Shown: piece by piece, positions 1 through 8,770 of the stretch | Layout of the letters: every line of letters starts with the position of its first letter | Position numbering within the stretch: the stretch's first letter is position 1 | DNA from: Paenibacillus sophorae | GTDB taxonomy: Bacteria; Bacillota; Bacilli; Paenibacillales; Paenibacillaceae | Direction: 5' to 3' | DNA length: 64,000 nt | NCBI RefSeq assembly: GCF_018966525.1 | Contig: NZ_CP076607.1 | Span: 496,001 to 560,000, forward strand | Notes under the pieces: model-generated | Told to the model about the DNA's origin: nothing | What the model saw: the letters and a program-made list of their open reading frames with translations, nothing else | The model's database searches: none | Made by a program: the position numbers and the translations under genes

Positions 1-1060
1 TTTCCATCAGCAGCGCTTCGACAATAGCCGGAAATGGAACCGCTTCACGGGAAGCGGCAGCGCTGAGCAGCAGGGACGTTGGCAGCATCTCCTGATGGAA
101 CGTCAGCAGAGCGATGTAGAGCGATGGCAGCAGCAGAGCAATGATCAGAAATAGATAGCGGAGCAGCCGGATTAACGTCGAGATTACATATCTTTGGTAA
201 TAATCTTCGCTGGCCTGCATCATTTCAAAGAAAGTGACCGGTACGATTAGCGCAAAGGGAGTATTGTCAATCAGTATCCCGACCTTGCCTTCCAGCAGAT
301 TGGCAACGATCTTGTCGGGCCGCTCTGTGTAATTAACCTGGGGAAAGATAGAATACGAGTTGTCCTCAATCAGTTCCTCCACGTAGCCGCTCTCCAGAAT
401 GGCATCGATATCGATCCTGCCCACTCTTTCCCGGACTTCCGCGATGATAGCATCGTCCGCGATCCCTTCCAGGTACGCAATCGCGACATCGGTCTTTGAT
501 AATTGCCCCAACTGCAATCCTTCTATCTTCAACTGCGGAGTTCTCAATCTGCGGCGAATGAGACTTATGTTGGTAAGCAGATTTTCCGTAAATCCTTCTC
601 TTGGACCGCGAATGACGGCTTCTGTAGCCGGTTCCTCAACCGCCCGCTTCCCCCAGCCCTTCGCGCTGATGAACAGGGCCTTGTTCACACCGTCAATGAG
701 CAGCACCGTATCTCCACACAGGACATGGTCTACGACCTCCTGAATTCGCTCGCCAGAGTTTACTTGCGCTGCGGTAATGACCTGATTCTGAAGCAGGGTC
801 TCAAGTCCTGTCAGCGAAAGACGGGATTTCTGCAGCATGGTTTCACCGTATTTGAGCAAGGGCTGCATGATATCGGAATCCACAATGATAGTGTTAACCA
901 TCCCGTCCAGGAAAATAATCACCGCAGTTTGAGCATCGCCCAACTGAAATTCCCGGAACACGATGTCGCTTGACCGGTCAAGAATCGTTTTCAGCAGCCC
1001 CATGTCCTGTGCTAGTTTTCCACTTACGAGTTCGTTAATTGGCGGTGTCCCGTGCTCCAT
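1..1060 (-). CDS. GerA-family spore germination protein, partial
   Basis: Open frame from an ATG at 1060 that runs off the left edge of the window, so only about 353 N-terminal codons are present. A strong Shine-Dalgarno (AAGGGGTG) precedes the ATG. The soluble N-terminal half carries GerA-family segments such as TAVIIFLDGMV, LLIDGVNKALFISAKGWGKR and VIRGPREGFTENL, followed by a conserved stretch with VGILIDNTPFALIVP and the first hydrophobic segments (LFLIIALLLPSLYIALLTF). GerA proteins are inner-membrane subunits of nutrient germinant receptors in spores. It lies 76 bp downstream of a GerB-type permease on the same strand, so the two probably form one receptor operon; the lipoprotein subunit (GerC type) may lie outside the window. 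Confidence 0.9.
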   Translation of the reverse strand, partial: MEHGTPPINELVSGKLAQDMGLLKTILDRSSDIVFREFQLGDAQTAVIIFLDGMVNTIIVDSDIMQPLLKYGETMLQKSRLSLTGLETLLQNQVITAAQVNSGERIQEVVDHVLCGDTVLLIDGVNKALFISAKGWGKRAVEEPATEAVIRGPREGFTENLLTNISLIRRRLRTPQLKIEGLQLGQLSKTDVAIAYLEGIADDAIIAEVRERVGRIDIDAILESGYVEELIEDNSYSIFPQVNYTERPDKIVANLLEGKVGILIDNTPFALIVPVTFFEMMQASEDYYQRYVISTLIRLLRYLFLIIALLLPSLYIALLTFHQEMLPTSLLLSAAASREAVPFPAIVEALLME

Positions 1061-1136
1061 TTTAGTTTCACCCCTTCTACGAAAATCGTTCTCTATATGC
1101 TCGCCAAAATCCTAATTTTGCCTCATCCTTCCCGCC

Positions 1137-2243
1137 TTATCCCTCCTGCTCACTACCACCCAGCCGCCTGATTTTGGCAATAATCAACATCAGCAGAGGG
1201 AACAGAATTACGAAAGGGAGGGAGAAGAACGGCCAGATGGTAGCTGCGAATACAGCATCCTCGACAAGAGTTCCATAAGCAACGATGGAGAAAATAAAGA
1301 TCAGAATACCCACGGGAATGACGACGGACCGGTAGTCGGAAAGTCTGCACCACTGAGCTAACCCAACCGCAGTGCAGTAATAACAGACGGCTATCTTCGT
1401 AAAGCCTGACGTTATCCAAAGCAGCACGCCGAGAACATCCATGTCGGTCAGGAAACCCATCTTTTCGATGTACTTGATAATTTCGTGAGTCGGAAAATTC
1501 AATCTGGCAGCGACCGCTGGACCTAACACGAGAATAGATGTCAGAACGCTGATCGTAAGGAGCATGCCGGCAAATACAACAGCTAAGACATAGGACTTCT
1601 TCACCTTCTGAATATTGCTGATATTGGGCAGCAATATCGCAAACAGAATGGTTTCGCCAAATGGAAGTGAAGCCACCGAGATCGAACCTTTCATAACAGG
1701 AACGATTCCCTCACCCATAAACGGGGTCAAATTGTCCCAGTTGAAGTCCGTTATCAACAAAATGATGATGAACATGACGATCAGTTCACGAAAAGGCAAT
1801 ATGAGTTCATTGACTCGCCCAAGCGTTTCAATCCCTCCCTGAACCGCATAAGCGATTACGGCCAACAGTGGTCCGCTTACGACAATAGCCGGTGTACGCG
1901 GCAGCGCGGTTGTCGTCACATAATCGCGAAAAACCCCGGTGACGAGCGCCCCCAGATAAAATGGGTACAACACGTACAGAAAGCCGACTATTTTCCCGAT
2001 CCTTTTTCCCAATATGATTTCGCTGTACTGAATGATGCTCCGCTTTGGAAATAAAAGCCCCAAGTTAGTAAATATAAGAACAACCACTATTCCAATCAAG
2101 GCCGCGAAAATGATGGTGAGCCAACCGTCCTGTTTGGCAAAGGAAGTTGCACTAGCCGGAACGATTACAGCCGCATTTCCCATTAGGAACGTAAACATCA
2201 AAAAACCAGCCTGCCTCGCACTAATCTTTCCACGGTCCAGCAT
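1137..2243 (-). CDS. GerB-family germination permease (APC superfamily)
   Basis: A 368-residue, very hydrophobic protein with about ten predicted membrane helices, the usual size for GerB/GerKB permeases. It opens MLDRGKISARQAGFLMFTFL, the family's typical start (short charged N-terminus, then a helix). GerB subunits belong to the APC amino-acid permease superfamily and are thought to recognise the germinant in the spore inner membrane. It sits upstream of the GerA gene in the same direction and is divergent from a second GerB-like gene at 2380. The gene order (B before A) differs from the classical A-B-C order. Confidence 0.9.
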   Translation of the reverse strand: MLDRGKISARQAGFLMFTFLMGNAAVIVPASATSFAKQDGWLTIIFAALIGIVVVLIFTNLGLLFPKRSIIQYSEIILGKRIGKIVGFLYVLYPFYLGALVTGVFRDYVTTTALPRTPAIVVSGPLLAVIAYAVQGGIETLGRVNELILPFRELIVMFIIILLITDFNWDNLTPFMGEGIVPVMKGSISVASLPFGETILFAILLPNISNIQKVKKSYVLAVVFAGMLLTISVLTSILVLGPAVAARLNFPTHEIIKYIEKMGFLTDMDVLGVLLWITSGFTKIAVCYYCTAVGLAQWCRLSDYRSVVIPVGILIFIFSIVAYGTLVEDAVFAATIWPFFSLPFVILFPLLMLIIAKIRRLGGSEQEG

Positions 2244-2379
2244 TGTTGTCCCTCCAAGTATCCAAGCATACCTAGAATATTTTCCTAATAGCGGTTTAAA
2301 TAACCGCTTGAGGCAATGTTTATTTTTACCTCAACTGCAAATACTGGTGTTTATCATTTTCCACGGAAAGGGACATAAT

Positions 2380-3474
2380 ATGGCACAGGAAAAGATAAGC
2401 AGGTGTCAATTCATTTCCATCGTCATCTTGTTTGAAATCGGGACTACGGTTCTCTTTGGATTACGTATGCAGGCCAAACAAGATGAGTGGCTGGCTATCT
2501 TGGCCGCGATGCTCGGCGGACTTGTGTTAATGCGGGTCTACAGCAAGTTAAGTGAATATTATCCGAACCGAACGCTTGTACAAATGGTCCCCGAGATCGC
2601 TGGCAAATGGATCGGATATCCGTTAGCGTTTATTTATATATTGGATTTTGCTTATGAGTCTTCACGGGTATTAAGAGACTTTGGGGAACTTATCGTGCAG
2701 ACGATCTTGATAGATACGCCGATTATAGTGGTTATGGCAGGATTCATGTTCAGCATCGTTTATTGTTTGCGCGGCGGGCTGGAAGTATTCGGACGCATGG
2801 GAGAAGTATTGTTTCCGGTTGCCTTTCTTGCCCTTGTCCTTGGGTGGATTCTGATCTTCAGTTCTCAAATTCATCATTCTGAGTATATAGAACCTGTGTT
2901 CGCGAAAGGGTTTCAGCCGATATGGAATGCGGTATTTCCCTTCCTTATCGTGTTTCCGTTCGGTCAAACGCTGCTGTTTATGATGTTTACTATTAATTCG
3001 AATGACCACAGCAGCATCAAAAAAGCGGGGATGATTGCGGTTCTTGCGTCAGGCATCATACTGTCATTAAATATGCTTGGTCTTATTGCCGTATTTGGTC
3101 CTTCTGTTCTTGAAGAGACGGAATTTCCGCTATATACCGCCATAGGAATGGTTAGTCTGGGGGATTTTATTATGAACCTGGATGCGCTTGCGATCCTGAT
3201 GATGGTGTTGGGGGGATTTTTTAAACTAGGGGCATTCATGTACGGTTCCGTACTCGGCACTGCACAGCTGTTCAAATTGGAATCTTATCATTCCCTCATT
3301 ATTCCATGGGGCACGATTATTCTGGCAATGTCCCTCATCATTGCGTCTACTTACTCGCAGCATATAGAAATTGGCTGGAAAATATCCATACCCTATATAT
3401 TTTTCCCGCTCTATATTGTGATCCCCATTCTATTATTGATCGTTGCCGCTATTCGTAACATGGGGCGCGGATGA
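2380..3474 (+). CDS. GerB-family germination permease, second copy
   Basis: 364 residues from the ATG at 2380, which has a GGAAAGGGA ribosome site 7 bp upstream; the open frame extends much further 5' but that part overlaps the divergent gene and looks non-coding. The protein begins MAQEKISRCQFISIVILFE and has about ten hydrophobic helices with family features such as QAKQDEWLAILAAMLGGL and YCLRGGLEVFGRMGEVLFP. It is clearly homologous to the permease at 1137-2243 but quite diverged from it, so it is not a recent duplication. No GerA or GerC partner follows; a terminator-like palindrome comes immediately after the stop. It may be an orphan permease subunit. Confidence 0.88.
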   Translation: MAQEKISRCQFISIVILFEIGTTVLFGLRMQAKQDEWLAILAAMLGGLVLMRVYSKLSEYYPNRTLVQMVPEIAGKWIGYPLAFIYILDFAYESSRVLRDFGELIVQTILIDTPIIVVMAGFMFSIVYCLRGGLEVFGRMGEVLFPVAFLALVLGWILIFSSQIHHSEYIEPVFAKGFQPIWNAVFPFLIVFPFGQTLLFMMFTINSNDHSSIKKAGMIAVLASGIILSLNMLGLIAVFGPSVLEETEFPLYTAIGMVSLGDFIMNLDALAILMMVLGGFFKLGAFMYGSVLGTAQLFKLESYHSLIIPWGTIILAMSLIIASTYSQHIEIGWKISIPYIFFPLYIVIPILLLIVAAIRNMGRG

Positions 3475-3489
3475 ATAATGCCGATGAAC

Positions 3490-3512
3490 AGCCGGAGGAA
3501 GTTCCTCCGGCT
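3490..3512. terminator. Palindrome between convergent genes
   Basis: Arms AGCCGGAGGAA and TTCCTCCGGCT are perfect 11-bp inverted repeats with one base between. It lies between the convergent stops at 3474 and 3522, so a bidirectional terminator is likely, although no long T run follows. Confidence 0.6.
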
Positions 3513-3521
3513 GAAGATCGA

Positions 3522-4352
3522 TTAAACGGGCATTTTATCGGCTTTATCCAGTTTAGCGCGGACCTTCTTAGACACGTTTAATGATGCGCGTGCTTTCACT
3601 AATTGGTAAAGGTTCCCTAGAAGCAGCCCTATAAACAAATACGTTAACCCGCCGAAGAATCCATAAATAATGGCTGCCGCTGCTGCAACGAGGAGTCCAA
3701 AAATAATTTGATCCTTCACTTTGGCGGGCGAAGTAGGCGGATCGGTAAGCATGAAGAAACCAAAGAAAAGTGCGGCGTTGATAAATGGGGGTCGGAATGC
3801 GCTGGAGATATTTCCTATATCGTAGTAACCCATAATAACCAATAATGCAAAAAATGCGCCTAAAAATGAAAAAAGCTGAGCATATTTATTCACCCGGCTC
3901 GTGACCGGGTATCCACCCAGCGCAACAAAGATAAGGGTCCATGCAGGAAAATTCCCGAATGCTCCCCACCAGCTTTGGCCGGTATGAAAGATCAGGGCAG
4001 ACAGAAGCAGTCCAAAGACCGCCGGGTTAAAGACCGGTTTCTTACGATAGACAAAAAGATGCTTGGACAAAATGGCTATGACTGCTGTTGCCGCAACGAT
4101 AGGCCAGGAGGTTGCTGTGCTCAGGATCAAGGAAATGATTAACCCTGTAATAATCGCACCGTCCAGCATCAGTCGCTTTCTTTTCTCAATACGGCAATAA
4201 ATGATGTCCACGGCCAACGAAGCGACGACTGCAATGATGCCGTTTAATATGCCTTTCATATCCCGTGCTCCAATGGAGGCTAAAAGAAGATAAGCAACCA
4301 TGGCAATGAGGACATATCCCTTTGGTGATTTGATCCACTGACGCGCTGTCAT
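3522..4352 (-). CDS. RnfD/NqrB-like membrane protein
   Basis: 276 residues with roughly eight to nine membrane helices. Sequence features typical of the NqrB/RnfD/RseP-like family are the KPVFNPAVFGLL segment and FFMLTDPPTSPAK, the latter being the region that in NqrB and RnfD carries a covalently bound FMN. These proteins move electrons through the membrane between flavins and quinones or cofactors. Its start is directly adjacent to the stop of the ApbE gene (4353), so the two are co-translated. The three-gene set with ApbE and an FMN-binding protein suggests a reduced electron-transfer module, not a full six-subunit Rnf or Nqr complex. Confidence 0.8.
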   Translation of the reverse strand: MTARQWIKSPKGYVLIAMVAYLLLASIGARDMKGILNGIIAVVASLAVDIIYCRIEKRKRLMLDGAIITGLIISLILSTATSWPIVAATAVIAILSKHLFVYRKKPVFNPAVFGLLLSALIFHTGQSWWGAFGNFPAWTLIFVALGGYPVTSRVNKYAQLFSFLGAFFALLVIMGYYDIGNISSAFRPPFINAALFFGFFMLTDPPTSPAKVKDQIIFGLLVAAAAAIIYGFFGGLTYLFIGLLLGNLYQLVKARASLNVSKKVRAKLDKADKMPV

Positions 4353-5240
4353 TTATATCCCTCCAGCTTTAACAATATGTAACTCCGGTGTGATCAAGAT
4401 TCCTTTTAGATCCGCTTGTTCGATGAGCATTTTTCCGCTTTCTGCACCCAGCAAAAAGGATGCGGTTGAGAAAGCATCCGCCAGCATGGCATAAGGGGCC
4501 ATTACGCTGCAGCTGATCCAATCATTGGGGGATTGTCTTGTTTTAGGATGGATCAGATGATGCATGCCGATCATTTGCGCGCTCCTGCGCTCATAGCTTC
4601 CGGAAGTGCAAATCGCCTCATTGGACATTTCGAGAGTATATAGGATGGAGTCGCTTCGCCATGGATGCTGAATGCCTATTTTCCAGGGACCCCCGCTTTC
4701 GTCCACGCCCCCGGCAAACAGATCGCCGCCGGCATTGACGACAAACCCTTCAAATTCCTTCAACTCATTGGCAGCCAAATCAATGGCAAAGCCCTTAGCC
4801 ACGGCTCCTAAATCAATCACCAACGGTTTTCGCAAAAATAAGGTGCGATCTTGCTCATTTAATACGATATCCCGGTACGTAACGGAATCGGCAGAGCGGC
4901 TTTTCATGGACTCTCCCGTTAAATAGTTGGTGTCGAACCCATTGTCTTCCATAACTCTTCCCACGGTAGGATCAAATACACCATCCGTCCATTTGGCGAT
5001 TTCTAGCGCAAATTTGAGCGGTTCAAATACCAACGGGCTGACCTGAACCGGAGTTTCGAGTGATCGGCAGACCTTCATCAATTCACTGTCAGGGGAAAAC
5101 CGGCTGCAGGCTTGCTCCACTTTTTTAAATGCCTCAAACGCCCGGTTTATTTTCACCTCCGCCGCTTCCTTCGATTGGCCGTCCCCGGTGACTACCTGTA
5201 TATCCACAACCGTGTCCATATATAGCTTGGTTTTTCTCAT
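4353..5240 (-). CDS. apbE: FAD:protein FMN transferase (ApbE family)
   Basis: 295 residues. ApbE enzymes use FAD to attach FMN covalently to threonine or serine of target proteins. Visible family features are MDTVVDIQV near the N-terminus, the FDPTVGRVME segment, VIDLGAVAKGFAID, the FVVNAGGDLFAGG motif and the C-terminal AMLADAFSTASFLLG region with the metal-binding acidic residue. There is no signal peptide, so it probably works in the cytoplasm or at the inner membrane face. Both neighbours are plausible substrates: the FMN-binding protein upstream and the RnfD-like protein downstream. Confidence 0.92.
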   Translation of the reverse strand: MRKTKLYMDTVVDIQVVTGDGQSKEAAEVKINRAFEAFKKVEQACSRFSPDSELMKVCRSLETPVQVSPLVFEPLKFALEIAKWTDGVFDPTVGRVMEDNGFDTNYLTGESMKSRSADSVTYRDIVLNEQDRTLFLRKPLVIDLGAVAKGFAIDLAANELKEFEGFVVNAGGDLFAGGVDESGGPWKIGIQHPWRSDSILYTLEMSNEAICTSGSYERRSAQMIGMHHLIHPKTRQSPNDWISCSVMAPYAMLADAFSTASFLLGAESGKMLIEQADLKGILITPELHIVKAGGI

Positions 5241-5249
5241 TTTTTCCCA

Positions 5250-5738
5250 TTATGCGTTTTGCGCCTGGGAGAGCGCTTCTTGTACAGCATCTTTAAAAGC
5301 TCGTGTACTGTATGTCGCGCCTGATACATTCGCCACTTCAGCACTTTGTATACTTAATACTTCGTCCGGCAGCCCCGCTACGTCACTTTCCGGATAAGAC
5401 ATCGTAAAATTGCTGATTTCCACGTCCGTTATCTGGTCGTTGCTAATGGTTATTTGCACTTCAATCGATCCGAACCGGTTGCTTCCCATTCCCGTATACG
5501 TGCCATCTGTATAAACACGTTCCGTTTGAACGCTATCGGTCGATGTTCCATTTGCCTGTCCGCTATTTACTGATGATTGCCCGCCATTTAATTCCGACTG
5601 TTGGCCATTCACTTCATAACTAACCGGCGGCGGCGGTTGCACGGATGCCTGAGTATCCGTTATAAAATATCCGGTAGCGTAAACCGCTGCAACGGCTGAC
5701 GAGCATAAGACTACCCACTTTCTCTTCATTTTCGCCAT
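5250..5738 (-). CDS. Membrane-anchored FMN-binding domain protein
   Basis: 162 residues. An N-terminal hydrophobic segment (about residues 8-28) is followed by a low-complexity Ser/Gln/Asn linker (about 32-70) and an FMN-binding domain like that of RnfG/NqrC. The flavinylation motif is NVSGATYSTRAF near residue 138, where ApbE would attach FMN to the threonine. A GGAGGGA ribosome site fixes the ATG at 5738. It is the first gene of the operon with apbE and the RnfD-like gene. The architecture fits an extracytoplasmic flavoprotein that receives electrons from a membrane partner. Confidence 0.85.
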   Translation of the reverse strand: MAKMKRKWVVLCSSAVAAVYATGYFITDTQASVQPPPPVSYEVNGQQSELNGGQSSVNSGQANGTSTDSVQTERVYTDGTYTGMGSNRFGSIEVQITISNDQITDVEISNFTMSYPESDVAGLPDEVLSIQSAEVANVSGATYSTRAFKDAVQEALSQAQNA

Positions 5739-5816
5739 CTAAGTCCCTCCACTCCAAATGTTCTCTCTACGGATGAACCCAGTATAAGCGTGCAGTATTG
5801 AAGTTTTCTTAAATAA

Positions 5817-5849
5817 AACAGAGGACATCCGAGTGGGATATCCTCTGTT
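5817..5849 (-). terminator. Rho-independent terminator of phosphatase gene
   Basis: Stem AACAGAGGA (5817-5825) pairs with TCCTCTGTT (5841-5849), extended by ATCC/GGAT. Read on the minus strand it is followed by TTTTATTT, ending the gene at 5904-6542. Confidence 0.75.
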
Positions 5850-5873
5850 GTGTTTCGTATTATACAATTTGCA

Positions 5874-5903
5874 TTCGGCGCTGTCTTTTACGGCAAGTTG
5901 TTC
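5874..5903 (+). repeat. Interspersed repeat, copy 1
   Basis: Diverged copy of a repeat found six times in the window, with the shared blocks GCGCTGTCT, ACGGCAAGTT. It abuts the 3' end of the phosphatase gene. Other copies start at 23007, 49596, 52673, 54612 and 58296, all in the same orientation. Confidence 0.6.
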
Positions 5904-6542
5904 CTATCGTAAACTCAATAGCTCGGCCAAGGAAATGCGGCCAACAACTTCGTATCCGTTGCCCTGCCCTCCCGGTTTCACCACAACGGTACCCAAGTTA
6001 GGGATTTCGCCCAAACCAACCCCTTGAGGGAAGCTGTGTGCAACGATTACCTGGTTGGTACCGGAAGAAGGTGCTTTCTCTAACACAGAAGTCAGGGCAG
6101 CCAATGTATCCTCCCGCTCTGAAGGGGTTACGTCACTACTCAACCGATAAATTCTAATCCAGAACGGATCGTTCTGAACATTTCCTTCGCCAAAAGCCAG
6201 TTCGGCTGTTTCCCTTGTGCGGCAAAAAGGACTGGCCAGCACAGGAGATCGAACAGGGATATGTAATCTGCGGAATGCCTCCCCAAGAGCTGCAGCTTGT
6301 CTTCTGCCTTCCCCGGAAAGATTTCTTTGAGTCGAACAATCCGTGAAGACGGGATTGGGCCGGTCTTCTCCTACAGTTGCCTCTCCATGTCTCATATATA
6401 GAATATATCCACCCTGACGGAGCGAATCCAGCAGCGGCGGGTTCACCGGCCCAGCTGTTGCTGCATTTCCTGCCGCCCCAACCACTTGTACCGGAGTCAT
6501 AAAGAATAAACAAAGCATACATAGACAAACTAACCTTTTCAT
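5904..6542 (-). CDS. Secreted histidine phosphatase superfamily protein
   Basis: 212 residues from the ATG at 6542 (MKRLVCLCMLCLFF), which follows a GAGAGGAG ribosome site; an upstream in-frame ATG adds 12 residues ahead of the signal peptide and is less likely. After the signal sequence comes the catalytic LYMRHGEAT motif (RHG, phospho-histidine) near residue 49, then the ASPFCRTRETAELAFG segment and the second histidine in VIVAHSFPQGVG. This is the histidine phosphatase fold (phosphoglycerate-mutase-like), here predicted to be outside the membrane. The substrate cannot be told from sequence. It is a single-gene unit bounded by terminators. Confidence 0.85.
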   Translation of the reverse strand: MKRLVCLCMLCLFFMTPVQVVGAAGNAATAGPVNPPLLDSLRQGGYILYMRHGEATVGEDRPNPVFTDCSTQRNLSGEGRRQAAALGEAFRRLHIPVRSPVLASPFCRTRETAELAFGEGNVQNDPFWIRIYRLSSDVTPSEREDTLAALTSVLEKAPSSGTNQVIVAHSFPQGVGLGEIPNLGTVVVKPGGQGNGYEVVGRISLAELLSLR

Positions 6543-6591
6543 CTCTATCTCTCCTCTCGCTGAGAACACATCTTCCAAGATGTAGTATGCG

Positions 6592-6644
6592 CAAGGAAAA
6601 AAATAAAAAACGGGTGATGAACGATAGACGTTCTTTCACCCGTT
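6592..6644 (-). terminator. Rho-independent terminator of chrA
   Basis: AACGGGTGA (6609-6617) pairs with TCACCCGTT (6636-6644), with an inner GAACG/CGTTC extension. On the minus strand it is followed by two T runs. Confidence 0.85.
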
Positions 6645-6651
6645 CTTACGA

Positions 6652-7872
6652 TTACACTAGCCCCAGCAGCATTCCTCCCGCAGCGCCTGTAAGTACAACC
6701 ACCCAAGGCGGAAGCTTCCAAAAGACCAGCATCACAAACAAAATGACGGCTAGGGCGAAATCCATCGGCTCCAAGATGGCGGTAGTCCACAGCGGATCGT
6801 ACAGAGCGGCCAGCAAAATGCCAACCACAGCCGCATTAATCCCTACCAACGCCCCTTGGATTTTCGGACTGCTCCTTATCCCATTCCAGAACGGGAGCGC
6901 ACCGACAACAAGAAGAAATGCCGGCAGGAAAATGCCGATAGTGGCAACCACCGCTCCTGTGATCCCCCCGGCCATTGCCCCAAGGTAGCCTGCAAAAGTG
7001 AATAGCGGCCCCGGGACCGCTTGCGCAGCTCCGTAACCCGCCAAGAAATCCTCTTGGCTCACCCACCCCGTTGGAACAACTTCCCGCTCCAGAAGCGGGA
7101 GAACGACATGCCCCCCGCCGAACACCAGAGAACCGGAACGATAGAAGCTGTCAAACATCGCGAGCCATCCGGCTTCCCCCGATTGTCTGAGAAGCGGGAG
7201 TGCGGCGAGCAGACCAACAAATAAAATCAAGCAGAAGACGGCAAAGGCCCGGCTAACCGGAATTTGCAGGTTGGGTATCCCTTCCGCCGCTTTCTTTCGG
7301 TACAGCCATAAGCCGATAACGCCGGCGGCAATGATGATAAGTACCTGACTGTAAGCGGTATGCCAAGACAACGCAACCGCTGCGGCAGCCACCGCTATGG
7401 TTGCTCTACCCCGATCAGGTGTGAGCTTCTGCCCCATCCCTAGAACAGCATGGGCAACAATCGCTACAGCTACGATCTTCAGTCCATGAATCCACCCTGC
7501 ACTCGCAATATCATAACCTTGAAGCAAGAAGGCAAACGCAACTAAAGCGATGACAGACGGCAGAGTGAATCCCAGCCATGCTACGAGACCTCCAATTAGT
7601 CCCGCTCTTAACACTCCGATGCCAATTCCAACCTGGCTGCTGGCTGGACCGGGGAGAAATTGGCATAGGGCCACAAGGTCGGCGTAGCTTCGTTCATCCA
7701 TCCATTTTCGGCGGCGGATGTACTCGTTATGAAAATAACCAAGATGTGCGATGGGTCCCCCGAATGAGGTGAGTCCCAGTTTGGTGGAAACCTTCAGCAC
7801 TTCCAGAAGAGTCGAAAACTTCCCTTTTTGAGCATATTCCGGTGCCTCTTGCTGATTCGCATCCATGTACAC
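6652..7872 (-). CDS. chrA: Chromate transporter, two-domain ChrA type
   Basis: 406 residues forming the long, duplicated version of the CHR superfamily. The first half contains LGLTSFGGPIAHLGYFHNEY and LCQFLPGPASSQVGIGIG; the second half repeats the pattern with SGSLVFGGGHVVLPLLEREV and GYGAAQAVPGPLFTFAGYLG. About twelve membrane helices are present. The GTG at 7872 has an AAGGAG site 6 bp upstream and is preferred to the ATG two codons later. ChrA proteins export chromate, giving chromate resistance, though many homologues have untested substrates. No chrB regulator is adjacent. Confidence 0.9.
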   Translation of the reverse strand: MYMDANQQEAPEYAQKGKFSTLLEVLKVSTKLGLTSFGGPIAHLGYFHNEYIRRRKWMDERSYADLVALCQFLPGPASSQVGIGIGVLRAGLIGGLVAWLGFTLPSVIALVAFAFLLQGYDIASAGWIHGLKIVAVAIVAHAVLGMGQKLTPDRGRATIAVAAAAVALSWHTAYSQVLIIIAAGVIGLWLYRKKAAEGIPNLQIPVSRAFAVFCLILFVGLLAALPLLRQSGEAGWLAMFDSFYRSGSLVFGGGHVVLPLLEREVVPTGWVSQEDFLAGYGAAQAVPGPLFTFAGYLGAMAGGITGAVVATIGIFLPAFLLVVGALPFWNGIRSSPKIQGALVGINAAVVGILLAALYDPLWTTAILEPMDFALAVILFVMLVFWKLPPWVVVLTGAAGGMLLGLV

Positions 7873-8017
7873 GGATTACTCCTTTTCCTTAGTTGGTTGG
7901 GAAAGAGATATAGTATGAAAATCGACTCTATTCTATGCTATATGCGCATCCTAATCCAGCCCTTTTACAGAAAATTTACAAACCGTTTCATATTCTAACT
8001 TAGTCACTTAGCGGCAT

Positions 8018-8043
8018 AAAAAACACCAACCCAAAGGTTGGTG
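8018..8043 (-). terminator. Rho-independent terminator
   Basis: Perfect stem CACCAACC / GGTTGGTG with a CAAA loop, followed on the minus strand by TTTTTTATG. It ends the remnant gene that lies just upstream on that strand. Confidence 0.85.
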
Positions 8044-8045
8044 CT

Positions 8046-8308
8046 CAGTTATTAGCACAGCGTATAACCTGCTTCTATAGGGATTTTTACTACCATTATT
8101 TGCTGGTAATCTGTACGCTGTCTACAAATTTTATTGCCCGCTTAATTAGCTGGCTGGATCGCAAAATGTTAAATTTTAATTCTTTTGCATAGGGCCGTAA
8201 ATCAAGTGTGCCAAAAAAGATAGGCAGTCGTTCTTTAGATTCCATTTTTTGCAGTTCCTCAAAGGAAAATAGACTTTCTTGGAGAATATACAAAGTGACT
8301 TCCTCCAT
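8046..8308 (-). pseudogene. Remnant of an aldo/keto reductase 3' end
   Basis: The minus strand from about 8160 to 8050 is still clearly alignable with the last 35 codons of the aldo/keto reductase at 20359-21264: RAIKFVDSVQIT corresponds to RAVQSVDGVQMT there, and the following GAAGCAGGTTATACGCTGTG matches the codons for EAGYTLW. In this copy the frame is interrupted by several stops after QITSK. The upstream open frame (to 8308) is low-complexity and has no recognisable fold. This is a decayed gene tail; its terminator survives next to it. Confidence 0.6.
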
Positions 8309-8651
8309 TCTTGGGTTTTTGGTTTGGTCACCGAAAAACTTCTACAAGTTGGGGTGAAGTCCTTTTTTATGCTCAAAATCTCCTTGCCCAGCAAGGGCTT
8401 AGATTAATGCAATATACTCAATTTAGAAAGAATAAGAACAAATAAAATGATAAAGGAACAAAATGACAAAATAGGAATATAGTAAATATATCATATTTTT
8501 CATATTATTGGGATGGTATAGAGTACGAAAGCAGAATTTGTACCATGCAATAAAATAAAATATGGAAATACTGGGGACTTTAACCTTATGTTAGGTGACA
8601 AAAAATAACAAATATTGCTATATACGGTCCAATATTCAAGTGGTATACTGG

Positions 8652-8695
8652 TTTTGTCAAGAGTGATTGAAAGTTTCAATTCTTGTTGACAAAAA
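8652..8695. repeat. Near-perfect inverted repeat
   Basis: TTTTGTCAAGA and ATTGAAA on the left pair with TTTCAAT and TCTTGTTGACAAAA on the right, a 44-bp near-palindrome. The right arm includes a TTGACA that could act as a -35 element. It could be an operator or the end of a decayed mobile element. Confidence 0.5.
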
Positions 8696-8724
8696 ACGAT
8701 AAGTGTGGTTCACGGAAAACTAAA

Positions 8725-8770
8725 AGAACCATTACCAGTTAACTTTGTCCGGTCGGTTGGTAATGGTTCT
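8725..8770. repeat. 13-bp perfect inverted repeat
   Basis: AGAACCATTACCA (8725-8737) and TGGTAATGGTTCT (8758-8770) form a perfect stem with a 20-nt loop. On the minus strand it is followed by CTTTTAGTTTTCC, so it could be a minus-strand terminator or a leader structure of the plus-strand gene at 8989. Confidence 0.55.

Noticed and set aside
2032..2379. 5' extension of the open frame of the second GerB gene
   Set aside because: It overlaps the divergent permease gene and its intergenic region, has no ribosome site, and its sequence is unlike the family; ATG at 2380 has a good site.
8176..8394. Overlapping minus-strand open frame near 8.2 kb
   Set aside because: Out of frame with the reductase remnant, no ribosome site, low complexity.
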